From Eopsaltria australis (Eukaryota; Chordata; Aves; Passeriformes; Petroicidae), in NCBI GenBank assembly GCA_034509425.1, contig JAVTVJ010000220.1, positions 1,736,001 to 1,800,000 of the forward strand: a DNA stretch of 64,000 nucleotides. The letters run 5' to 3'. Under the pieces are notes generated by a model that had not been told where the DNA came from, did not search any database, and saw nothing but the letters and a program-made list of their open reading frames with translations. Below, one piece after another: positions 26,635-41,100 of this stretch. The position numbers and the translations under genes are program-made. Within the stretch, counting starts at the first letter, position 1. Each line of letters opens with the position of its first letter.

Positions 26635-27085
26635 ACCATGATAGAGCATAATTATGTGTTCCAAGCTTTCTACTTGCATGCAGTAAATAATCAGCCTCAA
26701 ACAAGAGAGACATTTCCAAATTCTTTGGAGATAAACAGTACAATTAACATATTAAATATTTAGTGGTTTTTAATTTCCCAGCAGCCCACAAGACATTGCC
26801 TTTAAATAATACAGCACTCAGTATAAAGGTCTAGGTATATAAAAACAAGAGAAATGCAGAGACAAAAACAGGTCAACAAACATGCAATGTAATCGATATT
26901 TATGCCTATTACAAAGGACTTTTTCTGAAAGAACAGTTGGTAATTTAATTAGAATGCACTAAAAAAGGATGATTGATAGTTCAGCTAAACGATACCTTTT
27001 CCTTATCATCATTTGCTTTATGATTACCTGTAATTAGAGATGACTTTCAATCAATTGAAATAAATCTGCAGCCACTTAATGAAAA
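26635..27085. other. Candidate conserved non-coding element cluster
   Basis: A roughly 450-base unique stretch rich in MEF2/POU/homeodomain-like words (GCATAATTATG, GTAAATAATC, TTAAATATTTAG, GGTAATTTAATTAG, CTGTAATTAGAG, CAATCAATTG). It lacks coding frames and repeat signatures, and word diversity is high for such AT-rich DNA. It is one of the best candidates here for a deeply conserved enhancer, judged by texture only. Confidence 0.3.
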
Positions 27086-30000
27086 ATAGTCTGAGAACAC
27101 TTCTCAGTCTCCATTTCTGAGCAAGAAGGGTCAGCAGGCCATTAAAATACTGAATCTGAATGTCTAGAAAAGAGTATTCAGGATAAGAAAGAATATTTTA
27201 TATCTATCTAGCACACTGACAATATACTCAGTATATTAATTCTTATTCAAAATTGAAAATAAGCTTAAAATAATGTATTCTAAGATAAGCTTTTCCAGTC
27301 TGGGATGGATGTGCAGGTCCAAATAATAATTTCTCAGATGCCAGTCAGAGTTCAGACAAGGTCAGCTACCACAAATTTATTTAGGCAATAAAATAGATCA
27401 AGTTTTTTCACTCAAGAATTAATGTCCATATTAAATATTTATACTCTTTATACAATATAATTAATGTACCATACCTTGTGAAAATATCAAATACTGACAT
27501 ATTTTCTCCAAAAATGTATATAAATATCCTTTCCCCTCCCCTGTCCTCTTTAAATCACTTTACCTCTCCAATAGGAGAATGTGATGCTGTAGCAACCAAG
27601 CAAATAAAGCCATGAGAGCATTTGTACCCTGCTGGTCTGTTCCACTGTAATAGAGAAAAATCCAGCAGCATCCTGGAAACCACATTGGAGCCAAACACTC
27701 TCCTGAAAATTACATCAAGCCAAGAACTGGAGTTCTGTCACCTCTCAAAAGTCTATTCCATACATTGCTAAAATTGAAACTTTAAATCTTTAAAAAAGGC
27801 AGCATTATGAAATCTGTCACTTGCTGTCACCATTGGAGTGATTTTAACTTTCACCAGAACATTGTTGGCACCCTGAGTTCTACCTGCAGGAAAAATAAAT
27901 AACATTTGTGACAGAAACTAATATTTCTAAGTCAACACTGTTTTTCCAAGGTAGTTGCATGAAGTAATATCAGTGTGGGTTTTTTTGTAATAGACATCAT
28001 TTGTTAAAGATCAAATTGGAATGGCATATGAACTTTCTCACATCTTTTCAATTTGTTCAGTATATTGACTATTTCCCTGATTTATGTACCAAGATGAAAT
28101 GCTGGTGATGGCTACACAAAGATCTTTAACTGTGGTACAAGAAAATCCCTCAGCTCTAACGTTTCTCTTCAATATTCTCTGCAAATTAGCATTTAGAGGC
28201 AGAAATGGGAAACTATGAATCTACAAATTAGAAATGCTCACCAAAAATTTTTGCTGTAGGAAATTGGCACAACAGTATCCACCTTTGTTTTATTTCACAA
28301 ATGCTAATGAGAGCCCTTCAAGAGGAAGCCTGAACATCATTTTTAAGCCACCAACAGAATCAAAAGCAGCTCCTCAAAGAAGCTTTTACCTCTCCAATGT
28401 TCTTTGTAAGTTCTAATATATTACATTAGTTTTTAAAATTACTGGGAATCTTGCATTTAACAAGCCTTTTGAAGTTGAATTAGTGCTTTTTAAAATCACA
28501 CCATGAAGTTCAAAAACTGCTGTAGTGCAACAGTACTCCAGTGTTAAATGCCCAATTAACCGGAAACAAACCAGAATTTGTAACCTGTCCTTATCTTCTT
28601 TCATTATTGACAAGAACCTGACTAGGCTTTTCAAATATCTGTGCCCAAGCTCAAGAAATGACATCAAGATACACCTCCAGTCCTCCAAATACTCTGGTAT
28701 CTTGATTATCTGAGAGTGATGATCTTGAAGTGAAGTGGAAGTGAAGTAAGATGAGGAAATGCAGAAGTGGAGCTGTCTGTGATTTCAGTTCAGCACTTCA
28801 GTCAAGGTGAGTTCTCACTGTGCAGCATCTTTAAAAATCCAGTCACTTACTCAGGCAACTATATCTTTATTTCAGTATTAAATCTAGACAGGCTTATATT
28901 TATATGAACATTATAATTTATCTCTACAATGTTTGCTTCTAAGATGCTGCACAGCCAAAATTCTAAAAGTGCTACTCCTGTTATATCTGTTATACCAGCC
29001 CTGTATTTTATACCAAAAAAAGAAAATTACTGCTATATTTTGTGTAAGCATGTGTTCATAAATTAATTATTCCAGGAAAAGATGAGACAACTACTTCTCT
29101 AAGATGTGAGATCAACCAAGTTCTCATTTTTTAAAAATCATTACGTTTTATTTTTAAAAAAGGATCCTACTGGATCAGCAATTAAAAACAAACCTGAAAG
29201 ATATCCAGACTCTTAGCTCATCTTCAAGGAGAAGCCTTAAGGCAGAGCATTTCTAGCTGTCTTCTAAGCTTTCAACAGCGGACTTTTCAGCATTTAACAC
29301 ATATTCTCAGGACAGTTTCTAGATTTGTCCTATCAGATAGACACATGAACATTCTCACAGGATAGGAAGTCACTCAGTACAAGGTGTGCTCCAGGACAAC
29401 AAAACCAGGGAAGGCACTGGGTTCTGGAAAAGGAGAAGTGCAGAGGACACAGCCCCAGGCTGCTGTGACAGCAGTGCCACCAGGCTCTGTGTTTCAGATG
29501 TATTTCTGGAATCAGGAGGTTTCAGCAGAGTGTGAAAAGTTCAGCACCTACAGAGAAGTTTCACCACACACATCAGGGTCCTGGGGCAATAGACAGCAAA
29601 AGCCACGACTGGCATCTCAAATGACCTGTTCAATGTAAAGCCAAACACACAAATCCATCTTCCTGCTCCCCTGGCAGCAGCTGGGTGTCACCTTGGCAGC
29701 AGCTGGGCAGCTGTGACACAGCATTTTCAACTCTGCATGAAGGAGTAAGGAGGTTCAGGTAGAGAACAGAAAACTCTCTTTGAGAGGGGTGCAGGGAACT
29801 GCTGCCATGGGCTCTTTCTGTCTGAAACTCTCTGGAAAAGCCTAAGAACTCTTGCCCTGGGTACAACTGCTTTTGGGTATTCCAATGGCTCTTCTCTGAC
29901 TCGTTCCTACGCAATTAACAGGAATCTTCACAGGAATGACTACAGGATGTTCTTTTGTTAGACAAAAACATTCAGATCAAAGTTCAAAGGTTGTTAGTTC

Positions 30001-31345
30001 CAATACACTTTTGTTTTTCCACATCAATGGATTCAGTTTAGAACAGGACAAAAACAGTTACCTTGATATATTTTTATGCTAAAACACATTTATTACGTAT
30101 TAGGGTCTACAAAATTCTTCAAGAAATGTCATTTCCAAACCTATATTCAGCTAATAATATTTAAGAATAATTCCAGAGAACCAATCTTGTCTTTAACTGT
30201 AAAGGAACCAGTTGTATTACGACAAGAGCAGCTCTTGCACCTTGAAGCTTCTGTAATTCTTCTTTGAATCACCTTCACTCTTTCATACATCCCCTCATAT
30301 GTGCCTGAGGCAATACAGTATTAAAGTACCATTGTGAAAATGTGGGTTGGTCCTCTGTGCTGTGCTCTGGGTCTGTCTAATGTGACTCTTTTTATGCTGT
30401 ATGGGATACAAAGGAGCAGCTTATACAACTCTGTCAAGCTTCAGCATTCTGGACAGAGGAAGAATAGACAATATTTATTCTGGAAACTTAAAAGGAAAAA
30501 AAAAGGAAGTGACAGAGAATTCTGACTGAGAACAAAGGTAGCAGAGGCTCTGTGTTCATCTTCTTCCAACTCCCCACACTCCACTTAAAAAAAAAACTTT
30601 TTATGTTAAAAATATTAGCTGAGCTGCTGTTTACCAATATTAAGTCACGTATCAGGAGCCCACCAGACAGAGTTTACCAGCTGTTGCCAGGGTGTTCAGA
30701 GGAAGTTTGGGGAGTTTTCTGCCACAGACTCAGCTGGGGAACACAACTTAGCCTTGTTATTGGAATGCATGGCAGTGCCCTGTAATCTGTCTGTTTTCCA
30801 ATGTATTAGATTAACATTTATCTCTTTAAGCACACAGCTTATCTGTCAAAAAAATCCTCTCCAGTGTCTGGAGCGGTGTCTCCAAACAGAGTGTCCTAGT
30901 TCCGCACAGGCTGTTATTTAGTGTCCCAATTTTCTTCACTTTGATAAAGAAGAAAACTATTCAGTTCTGACAAGTTGATTAACAACAATCAGCATTATTT
31001 TCAGAAAAACAGATCAGCTCTTCCCAGAAAAACTGCAGAACGACTCTCATCTATTTTTGACATGGCAGAAATGTACATCAATTCCAAATATGAATGGCAG
31101 TGATAAAGTCAAAGCAGAATTAAAGTAGGGTTAGAATTCAGTAAGAATTACACCTTCTAGCAAGCATTTTTATGCTCCAAACACATGACTCGACCCCAAA
31201 ATTGTACTTTGAAAGATGCAATATTTTCTACACATTCTAAAGCTTTCATTTCGAAATAAATCTTCCTAACCTTATAACCATAAAAATAATCTCCAAAAAC
31301 TAGGTTGGAGCTGTTTTGCTGTATTAGCAAGAGAAAAAAACCAAG

Positions 31346-31365
31346 CAAACAAACAAACAAACAAA
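31346..31365. repeat. (CAAA)5 microsatellite
   Basis: Five perfect CAAA units. On the minus strand this is a TTTG run. Confidence 0.92.
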
Positions 31366-34300
31366 GTACATTTCCTTTTATTCTGTTCTGTTTCCTTCTA
31401 TTTCTGTTCTCTAATGTGTAACACCAGTCAGCCCATCTCAGGAACTGCACTGGATCTCATTTACTTCCCCAAGTCGGATTTTATTGACATATCATGAATT
31501 ATTAGGTCGATTTTGACTTCTACATTCCCATACAACTCTCCAGCTTTTCCAATTAATCCTACAGCAGGATTTAAAAGATGTGCTGCTTTGCAATAAATCT
31601 GTTCCAAAAGGATGGAGATCTGCATTTCCTTGTGTTTTTCTGTCCACCTCGTAATTATTGAGTTTTCCCATTCAAAACTGGTTATTAAAGATCCAGAGGA
31701 ATTGTATCTAAAATCCTAAACCTGTTATAATAATCTGCCCATGGGTATATGGGTATAGTGTCAGAATATGTATTTTTGAACACTTAAAGTATGTAATATT
31801 TTATTATTAATATTAGATTATTACATATTATTATTAGACTAGAGCTGCTGCTGCTGCTTAAAAAGTGAATACTATTAATAATAAATTCAGGAAAAGGCAG
31901 CATAGGATTTTTCTCTATGAAATTATATATTTGGATTAAAACTTGGGCTATTGCTATCAATTTACCTTGTACCCTAATCTTTGTGGGGGTTAATGAATTT
32001 TTATTGAGCATGGCATTCCTAGATTGAAAAAACAAAGGATTCTGTGACAGGGAAAAAATAAAGTGTGGCAGGTAACTTCAGGTAGAAGCAGATGGAAATT
32101 GGGCCTAGCTTCCTACATCTTGTGGTTAATAACCTATTATTAATAGGAAATTGTTCTGCTGCACCATACAACAACTGGGTAAATCTTGACTATCAGGATT
32201 ACAAACAGTGTTCTTCTAGGAAGAGCATTCCAGGAAATTTTGTATTAATTACAGTAATTTGCAAGCAAATTTCAGCAACATTGTGATTTCCATCTCAATC
32301 AGCTGTGCCTCATCTCGAACAGAAACAAAGAGTGATCACTGAGAGAAATCTTCTTTTTTACAGTGGGGAATTCATGGAGGGATTAACTGCACTCACAGCA
32401 ATGAAGAAATATTTTATTTCAAAATTTTCAACTTTGCCCCTGCTCCTCAGCAGGGAGTAACTCCCTCCTTCAGAAAAAACTTTTCTAGCACTTGTGTGCA
32501 TTTCCAGTGGATGTAGAGAATACAGGGTATACATTAAAAACCTCTGCAAAGGGACAGAGAGGGATTCATCTGATGACCATTGTGAGTGACCCCATGTGTT
32601 CAAACTGGGAGGCCTTGAACACTGGGAACAAGTAACATAAACTTAGGAACAAGCTAAAAAAATGTCCTTTATCACACAGAAGCCCAGTTCTGTCTCCAGG
32701 CCCTCTCCCACTCTCCAAGAAACCCAAATTAATGGCAGTACCTGTATTTTTTTTTTTTCATACAATGATGTTTTTTCCCCTCAAGAGTTGATTGCAAATA
32801 AAGACTGAGTAATTAACATATTCTCAATGCCCCTCATACCCCTCTCTGTATTCAGAGCACTCACCACATTCTACTACAGTAATTTAAAGCAATATTATTC
32901 AGGTTTTCTTTTAGGTTATTATGATTAAATATAAATAGGTAATTTCTATTCAGATTCCTTCCTGACAGAAATTTTGGAAGTCAATTTTTATTTCATTAGA
33001 TACAGAAGTCACATCTTCAAACATCAAAACAGTCTTTGAATATCAGTGTCGTAAACAGGACTCAGAAATTCAAAGTTACAAATGAGAAGCTGACGTGGAT
33101 TCGTACTGAAATTTGGAATCATTTGCAATCCTAGACCACAACAGAAGGAAGGCAGCTCATCACATTCTTTTGTCCACAAAAGGATACAGTCCCTCTGGTA
33201 AGCTGTGATTTTCCATGGAATTCTGAAATATCCCGGTTGGGTGTAAATGGAAGTGGTTCAGCACTTGGATGGAACATTTTAAGGAAGTTCTGCCACCAAA
33301 CAACCCAAGGTCATCACTTTCCATCACCCACGCAGGCTCCACCAGCCACCACCACAGCCCAGGCAGAGCTCAGATGTCACAATCACTGCCTTGCTGTACA
33401 AATTGAAGTTATGATATGATCAATTTGAGTGAGAGTCCCTATTAACGTTCTTTATTTCATGTCCTCTAAAACACTTGCAAAGAATACTTTGATTTTTTTG
33501 GATCACTGCATTGCAAAGTGGCTGTCACAACGCGTGTGACAAGATTTATCTTTTGAACCTTCCATGGAAACAGCTGTGAAAGGTCAGCAGAACAGACTAC
33601 AGATAATACTGCATAAGAAAACCAGTAACACAAATCACTTCTAAATTAAATCACTACTCCATATAACAAGATGTAAAACTTGCAATCATGATATAAAACC
33701 AAAAGTAAAACAGTGTTCATAGGGTACTTCTGTCACTAGGGTTTTTTACTAAATAAATGAGAAATTTTGCCTTAAAAACAAATCCAAAATACTTGATGAA
33801 TACTTTCTTAACATGGAAGTTAAAGTACACAGATATAAACCATCTCAGGTTCAAGGATGCCAAACCCCTGAGGCTCACAAATTGTAATTACTACTTCAAA
33901 CACACACAGAGACTATCTGGTCTTACCACTATCAAACTGAATAATCTTGAAACACAAGTAGTTGATGTAAAATAAAAGCAGTTACATTGACTGTAACAAA
34001 ATTACAAAACAAAGTCGAGGAAGCCTCTACTTAGAACTGCTTTTCTTCCTGCATTAACAACATCAAAAACCATTGCGGTTGTGGGGTTTTTTTAATAAAT
34101 GCAAGTTCTACAAAGGATAGAAGTATTTTTTTGCCAGTAATAATAATTATTTTCATCTATGTCCAAGACAAATGAGAAAAGTAATACCACATCAGTGGTT
34201 TATTAAACAGAAAGTTTATAATTGAACTTCCCCTTCATTTGCTTGCAAAGCGGGAGCTGAAATCTCTTGCCAGTTAAAGCACTTTTGTTTTCACATATAT

Positions 34301-35165
34301 ACTTTCAATACTGAGATTGCACATAAATATAATTTAGACTGACAGAAAAAGCCACAAAGAAGCAGGATTTTGCATCGTTAGCATTATGCAGGTACTGTCT
34401 TGGTGCTGTTGGAGTTTTCCTCTTACTCTCCCTTGGGGGAAGAAAAGCAAAGGAAAAAATCCATTCTTTTCTATCTATCGAGATATTTCTTTTCCTACTG
34501 GGAATCTAAAATGCCTGATCTCAGTGTGAGATCTCTGAAAGTACTAGTAAGAGAATTCTCCTGATAAGAATGAGAAAAATAAAAATTACAAATGGCTAAG
34601 TCTGCCTTATTACCTCCCTCGGTCACTTGAATTCATTGCTACTTAAAAGCAACTGGTTGCAAACCAATTTCCATAAATAAAGGAAAATTAGACACCATCA
34701 TTTAAATTTGAAGTGTTAAAGAACGGTGCCTGGAATTTAGAAGGAGCCAAAGATTGTCAACTGCCAACAGCATTTGTGGCAGGAGCAAACCAAGGGAGAA
34801 GGTGGGAGTTTCTTTTTTCAAAAGAAAACAAAACCCCATCAGAAAACAAAACTCCACCAGCATTGCAGAGTGCCCGGAAGGCATGGACTAGACACAACTT
34901 CCTCCTTTATTATTATTATTTTTGCTCTTTTAAGCACCAAAACCCTCCAACAAGCAGTGTGGAGTGATAGTGAGTTATAACACAGCCAGGGCACCTACAG
35001 GAACTTCTTGTATCTGACTTCAGCCATCTCCACTGCCAGGTCTGTTCTCAAATAACAATTTCCTGAAGTCTTCTGTTTTCCAGAAAGAAAAAGGATATTA
35101 AGAGATGACAATATGAAAGAGGTCTTGAAAATAATCTCTTACCACAGAACAGAAAGAGGAGATGC

Positions 35166-35185
35166 AAAAAAAAAAAAAAAAAAAA
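35166..35185. repeat. Poly-A run (20)
   Basis: Twenty consecutive A, followed after TCTT by another A-rich stretch. It is not clearly the tail of a retrocopy, because no target-site duplication or upstream gene-like sequence is seen. Confidence 0.92.
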
Positions 35186-38100
35186 TCTTAAAAAAAAGTA
35201 CTCCAGTATTACTTTTATTTTAAGCAGTGGCAGCATTATCTGTGGAGGATGAGCAGAACACTCGGGTGCAATGGAATACAGAACACCTGCCTTTACAAAA
35301 TAAGAAGCACACGCTTTAGCAGAACATCTTGTAGTGGTTAGAAAGAGAAAGGATCAAAGATGTTGCATCAGCACTGTCACTTTGCTCACGATGATATTTT
35401 TTCACTCAGTGTGCTGCAGATCTACAGCACTCCAAGCACTGAACTTCCAGGAGAGGCTACAGAGAGCTGCTTCACTTGCCTGGGAAAGGGGAGTACCTGA
35501 TCCATATGACAGGCCAGAGCTTAGGGGGTCATTTAATTTTTTCATGAGATTATTAAAGACCATGAAAAATACATCAGTCTCCTTCCACGAGGACAACTGT
35601 GACCATCAGTTCTGAACCTGTTTTGCTAAATGTCATCACATGTTTAACATAATGCTCGGCTTCGCCGGGCTCTGGGGATCACGGCAAAGGAAAGGATGAG
35701 TGGGAAACACTCACAACTCCTGACCACTCAGTGGTCTCACCCACTAATTACAGCATTTTGGAGACAACACTGAGCCAGCTGTCAGGCAGAGAGCAAGAGA
35801 AGTCAAAACCAGTGTTTTACACTTTATTATGGCCTTCCTGAGCTGCCCCACACAACCTGTTTGAAAGCTGCTGGGATACCAGTGATTATTTTGTTTATAC
35901 ACCACATCTTCTCCCTTCACAGTTCCAGAGCAACCCAGCCACAGTCCTCCCATCACTATTGCAAACTTCCTTTATTTTAAAGAGAAGTGAAGTGTTTCAT
36001 GTTCTCACTATTTATTCTCATCATGCCACTGTAATGAAACTCAGTGGAAAGTTAAATATGAGCAAAAACAAATACGCAAAGTTAACTGCCATGGCTGACA
36101 TACAACAACCCTCAACACTGAAAGGGAGAAGGCAGAATCACTTCAAGATCTCTCTTTATAAATACAAGAAATCTTTGGGGCATTTTTGAGACTAATTCAT
36201 GACAATAGAGATAGGAGATTTTATAGATATTTATGTAGCGTGCCTGTTAATCTGTACTTATTAGACTATCAACTTAATTTATCTCATGATAAGTCAGCTA
36301 CCATTAAATTGCTGATAACTTTATGGTAGAAAAAAATTCAGTCATCTGGAGTCATAAATTTTTATCTAAATAATGTGGCTTCTGTTCACAGCAAAGTATG
36401 TTCAGCTGAGCAGTATTTCAGATGACCAGTCTGGGGGAAGAGAGGCTGGTGGAACAAGGTGCCCACACCCGTGTGCAATGACATCCAGTACAAGTCTAAA
36501 TTATTTAACACTGCTGGTGAACACTGGGGATTTGCTGACTTGGAGAATGTGTCAGTGTCACACTGTTCACTGAAATGCCCCTATTTTTAAATTTCTCTTA
36601 GTCATAATTGTACCCTCTGAAGTGATTCATAAAGAATACCAGATGCCATTTTAATCATCACTGGCAATGCCTTTCCAATCTGGCAAACCACCCACTCCAA
36701 CAACTCACACAAAACCCCTGTGCAACACAATCCACAGCAGTTCTTTCTTTCACAGCTTCCTGCCCAGGAGCAAGATTTGCCAGTATTTAATCTGCCCAAA
36801 TCAAAAGCTTTCACACCCTTCCCTATTAATCCACATACCAAATATTAAGTATCAAATATTAATGTTAAAACCACAGAAGAATGGTAAACAGGATCTGAGA
36901 TTAAGACTAAAAATTCCAATTTAATTGTCAGTTCTGACTGTCATTAATCTCCAGTTTTGGGTGAATCCCTTTATTTTTTTTATGCCTCCATTTATTTCCA
37001 CAGACCATTGAAGGATTAGCTCAAGCTTCTAAACCATTTGAAACAAAAAGGGATTTCCCTATAATTGCTAAGTAATACAATTGCTGAACTGAGAGAAAGG
37101 AACTCTTTTGAACACAAGTTTGCTTTTACAATGTGCTTGTTCTGATTATGGTTTTTTATGGCCCAGTAACAAAGTGGAAAGCATTTCAACTGGCTTTACC
37201 ATTTATATTAGGTATTTTTTATTAGATGCAATGTGTAGCTCCTTGGGGTCCAATCTAGTTTTCTTTTTCAAAGAAAATGAAAAATATTCTTTAAAAAAAA
37301 TCTTTAAAAGGTTTACTGTAGGAAATAAACAAACAAACCCCCAAATCAACCAACCAATTTTTGCTATAATGTAAAGCAATCAGGATTCTCAAATTAAGAG
37401 TTTTCTTGAGGTATTTCCACAGGCAGATTGTTTTTTCAGCTTGCTTAAGCTGGATAACAACAGTTTTGCCTGAAACTCAGCCCTTGTCCCTAGAAATCCG
37501 AGCAGGATTACTACCAACACTGAGGTACAGTTCATTGTGTAATGATGGCTAAAGAGTAGCTCTCCATCTACTTCATCAGCAATCTTGGCAGCCACATCCC
37601 TGAATCTGTGCCAGACATCATTTGCATGGAGAATCTGCTGCTGGTTCCAGGTTAAAGAAATTGAAGCTGCATTGCAAAGAAAGAGTCAGCCAGAACTGCA
37701 GCTCTTTCTCATTTTTGGAAAAAGCAGATTCTACCCGATGGCACCAGACAATGGGTTTGGTACCTTGGCATTGGCAGACAAAAGAAAAGGAAGGGGAAGG
37801 GGGGTTACAAACTTCAGAGCTTTAAGATCTTAGTGATGTACTAGAATAGTTCGTTAGTGAATATGAAAAAGAGTAGAAAAGCACAAAGAAAACCAGTAAT
37901 TATATCAAATGTCCTTGGTCTGTTCTCACCAATAAGGATTATAAAACAATGAGTTACAAGAGTACCTGGAAAAAGAAATCCTGGCAAGCTCTTCAGAGAC
38001 TCACCTTTTCCATTGCCACACAAATGGCCTGAAGTACTTCAAGTGAAATGAAGGAGGAGAGAATTGTAAAGGCACTCCAGCCTCCCACATCCTCATTTCA

Positions 38101-41100
38101 CACAATGAGGAGTGTGAAAGATAAACTCTACTCTCAAATCAAAGACACCTACAGTTTTAAACAGAATTTGAAGCCTAAGCAAGCACAAGATAAACACCAG
38201 GTTGTTGAGATGTGTAATAAAACTAAAATACACTGAAATAAAGAGGCAGAAAAACCACAGGAGGGGCTCACCAAGAATTAAGAATTTCAGCTGCATCCAA
38301 AACCTAATTACTGCTTTAACAGGAACTAATGATTTCCAAATAAAAACACAGAAGGAACACAAAGGTCGTGAAACCACCGGCACTGTGATACTCTTTAGCA
38401 CCCCCATCCTGGTAATTCATCAAACAAAAAAGTAAATATTACTCCAGCTATTCCCTGTTAGCTCTGTTTGTTTAAAATTCATTAGGTTCAAAAAGTCAAC
38501 TCAATGTACACCCTCAGAGTTCAAAAATTATAGACTTAGTGCAGAAGTGATTGATAAGACAGATACTAAAATATTCACTGAGAGTACCATTCAAAACTTG
38601 GAATTTAACAAAGATGCATGTAATTTTTACATTACCGGTCCTTTTTTCTGCTACTAACATGCCAGGTCTCCTCTGCTCACTAAATTAATGCAGGTTTGCT
38701 GCTCACTTCACTCCAGTCAAGTACAAATCCTCCACTTTAAGCAGATCAACTGCATTTAATGACAGCGAGTTCCCACCTTTTACCAACTGAAAGATCTTGA
38801 ATTGCTTTTCAGCCAATTCATGACTTCCACAGTTACAAACACCCTCTTAAAAATCAGAAAACTAAGAACTACTTCAGGGTTAAATTTTTTATAGAGCCTT
38901 CATGCACTGCTGAAAAACAAGGGATTTCAGCTAGAGGTTGATTTATGCTCTTGTGCACTTGTCATTTCCTTCCCGAGACATCAGCTCATTGCGTGCACAT
39001 GCTTGCCTTACAAAATCAGTGCTATGTTAACTTCTAATTAGATCCAGTCTAACTTGCTTCCAACACAACTAGGAAGGTATATTAAGGTATGTAAGGCAAT
39101 TTTTACTTCTTTTCACCCATTATTTCTTTTACCAGTTGATACTTATCTCTCCTTCCAGTCATGGACTATCAGCACCCTGAACTCGTAAAATACCTGGAAA
39201 ATTAAGGTAATTTTCCCCCATTTCTTTCACCACTCCTTGTGCACAGCTGGAATTCTGGGCTTCTATAATCAAAGGGATAGAACTTGTATCTGGAACAGGA
39301 CCTGTTTTCCCCACCGCCTCTGGGATTGTGCCAGTCCGTGCCTCTCTGTGCCCACCATGAGAACTGGGAATGCACACCACAAGAATTGGGATCTCTGCTC
39401 ACTTATTTCCAAGAGAACTCAGGACTGCCCCACTCAAAGTTCTTGTCTTCAGCAACTGCTTTTCTTTGTAGCTCTTCCAATGAGCCAAGAAGAATCTGAA
39501 TTCCCACCAAAGATTTGCCCATCTTGGGACATCTCTCAAATCAGCCCCTGTGATGTGTTTAAGAATACTGGAGTGTTCTTAGGGAATGGAAAACTGAAAT
39601 GCACTCGGGTATTTGCAGGATCCACCTCCCCAAACACTGCCTTGGTTGCATTTCCTTCACTGTCCTGGAAGGGCAAGTACTTAACAGGATTTTCTGACTT
39701 AGCAGCTCATTTTTTTTTGAATGTGAACCATAATAAATTCACATTAATTCCCTCCACTGGCTGACAGTAGCTAAAAGTCACTGTCTCCTCACTCTCTTCC
39801 CCAGATTGCTCCATTCACATGTAGCTTGTTCTTTCCAATTCACTCAGTTTCTTTGGGCTGGGCTATCTTATGTGACCAGAACCTCTCACTCAGTGTTCTC
39901 CTTCCCTTTCTTGCCCCACAAAATTACCTGAGCCCTACTCAGTTACTACAAAATATACAAAAAGCACACATATTTTCCTTACATAAGAAGTCCTCATAAT
40001 ATCCACACAGGAATACAGATTTTCTTTCCAGGTTGCTGGCCAGAATATTTCTCCAAGTCTGCAATTTGGAAAGCTGCAGGCTTTCTCAGAAAATCCCAGA
40101 CATCCAGCAATAATGCACTTTTTGGGGTTTATTTGTTTGGTTGTTTTTTTTATTCAAACCAACTGATATAAAATTTTCTGGAACACAATTCAACCAAAAG
40201 AGCTGAACTGATTCTTTTTCCTGAAGTAACATCTCATTCTGACGGTAAAACAGAACACAAAAGTGCAAAAAAAAATTAGTTTGCTTCTCCAGAAACCAAC
40301 ACATTTACTCTGAAACAGTAAGAGCAGTGGCCTGGAGATAGAACAAGCCACCCCACTCCATAAAAAGCCATTTCTGATTGAAGCTGATCCACCAGAACAC
40401 ACCAAGAGCTCAGGCAGTATTAGGTGATGATCTCTTGGAGCTGGCTGGACACATTCAGCACCATTCTATACCAATGCACTAATAAAAATTGTGATTATTG
40501 ATGGACTGACTTCATCTTTTTATAGTGCTTTATGGAAATTGCAGTGGTGTGCAGAGACATTTGAGGGAACTGGTGTGACTAACAAAGTTTCTATTGAACA
40601 AAGTTACACATTGGCTCATAATAAGTGCAGTTTTCAATTTGTTATTTCCTCCCTCGGCTACAGAGATGGGCCTCGACAGAAATGCAGAATTTAATTCCCA
40701 CTTAAGAGTCTCTTACTACCTCACTCATTAATTATTTATTAATTTTAAAAACGAGCATCATACCTTACTGACAACTTTCCCCAACAATTCCCCATCCAGT
40801 TTTTCACTATAGAATATCCCATGATCCATAAATCTCTTTTATGGTAGGAAAGTAAACATACTGAGAAGCAGAAAATAAGAATTTGAATGAGATGACTGTC
40901 CCGTTCTCCTCTCTACCTCATCTTTTGCACACTTCAAGTATTACGTTGGTAATTCTTTGCCATTAGAAGAAAAGCAGAAGGCAGGAAATCTCTAAATGAG
41001 GAGCAGTGAGATCTGTACCCATCATGTGATGCCTGCAGCTGGTGCTCCAGGAATGCCAGAACCAGCACATTCCCTCTGAACTCTGCACAGAGCTCAGTGA

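Noticed and set aside
27858..27902. Strong minus-strand splice-acceptor-like site (pyrimidine tract ending CTGCAG at about 27886)
   Set aside because: The downstream frame stays open for about 37 codons, but no convincing donor or homology was found.
29672..29715. 22-bp near-direct repeat (TGGCAGCAGCTGGG twice)
   Set aside because: Only about 14 bases are shared between the two copies, so it is too short and simple to annotate as a repeat.
35166..35185. A20 run as a possible retrocopy poly-A tail
   Set aside because: No gene-like sequence precedes it on either strand and no flanking duplication is visible.
39237..39764. 175-codon plus-strand ORF
   Set aside because: No domain or family resemblance, other overlapping frames are also open, and no good flanking splice sites were noticed.
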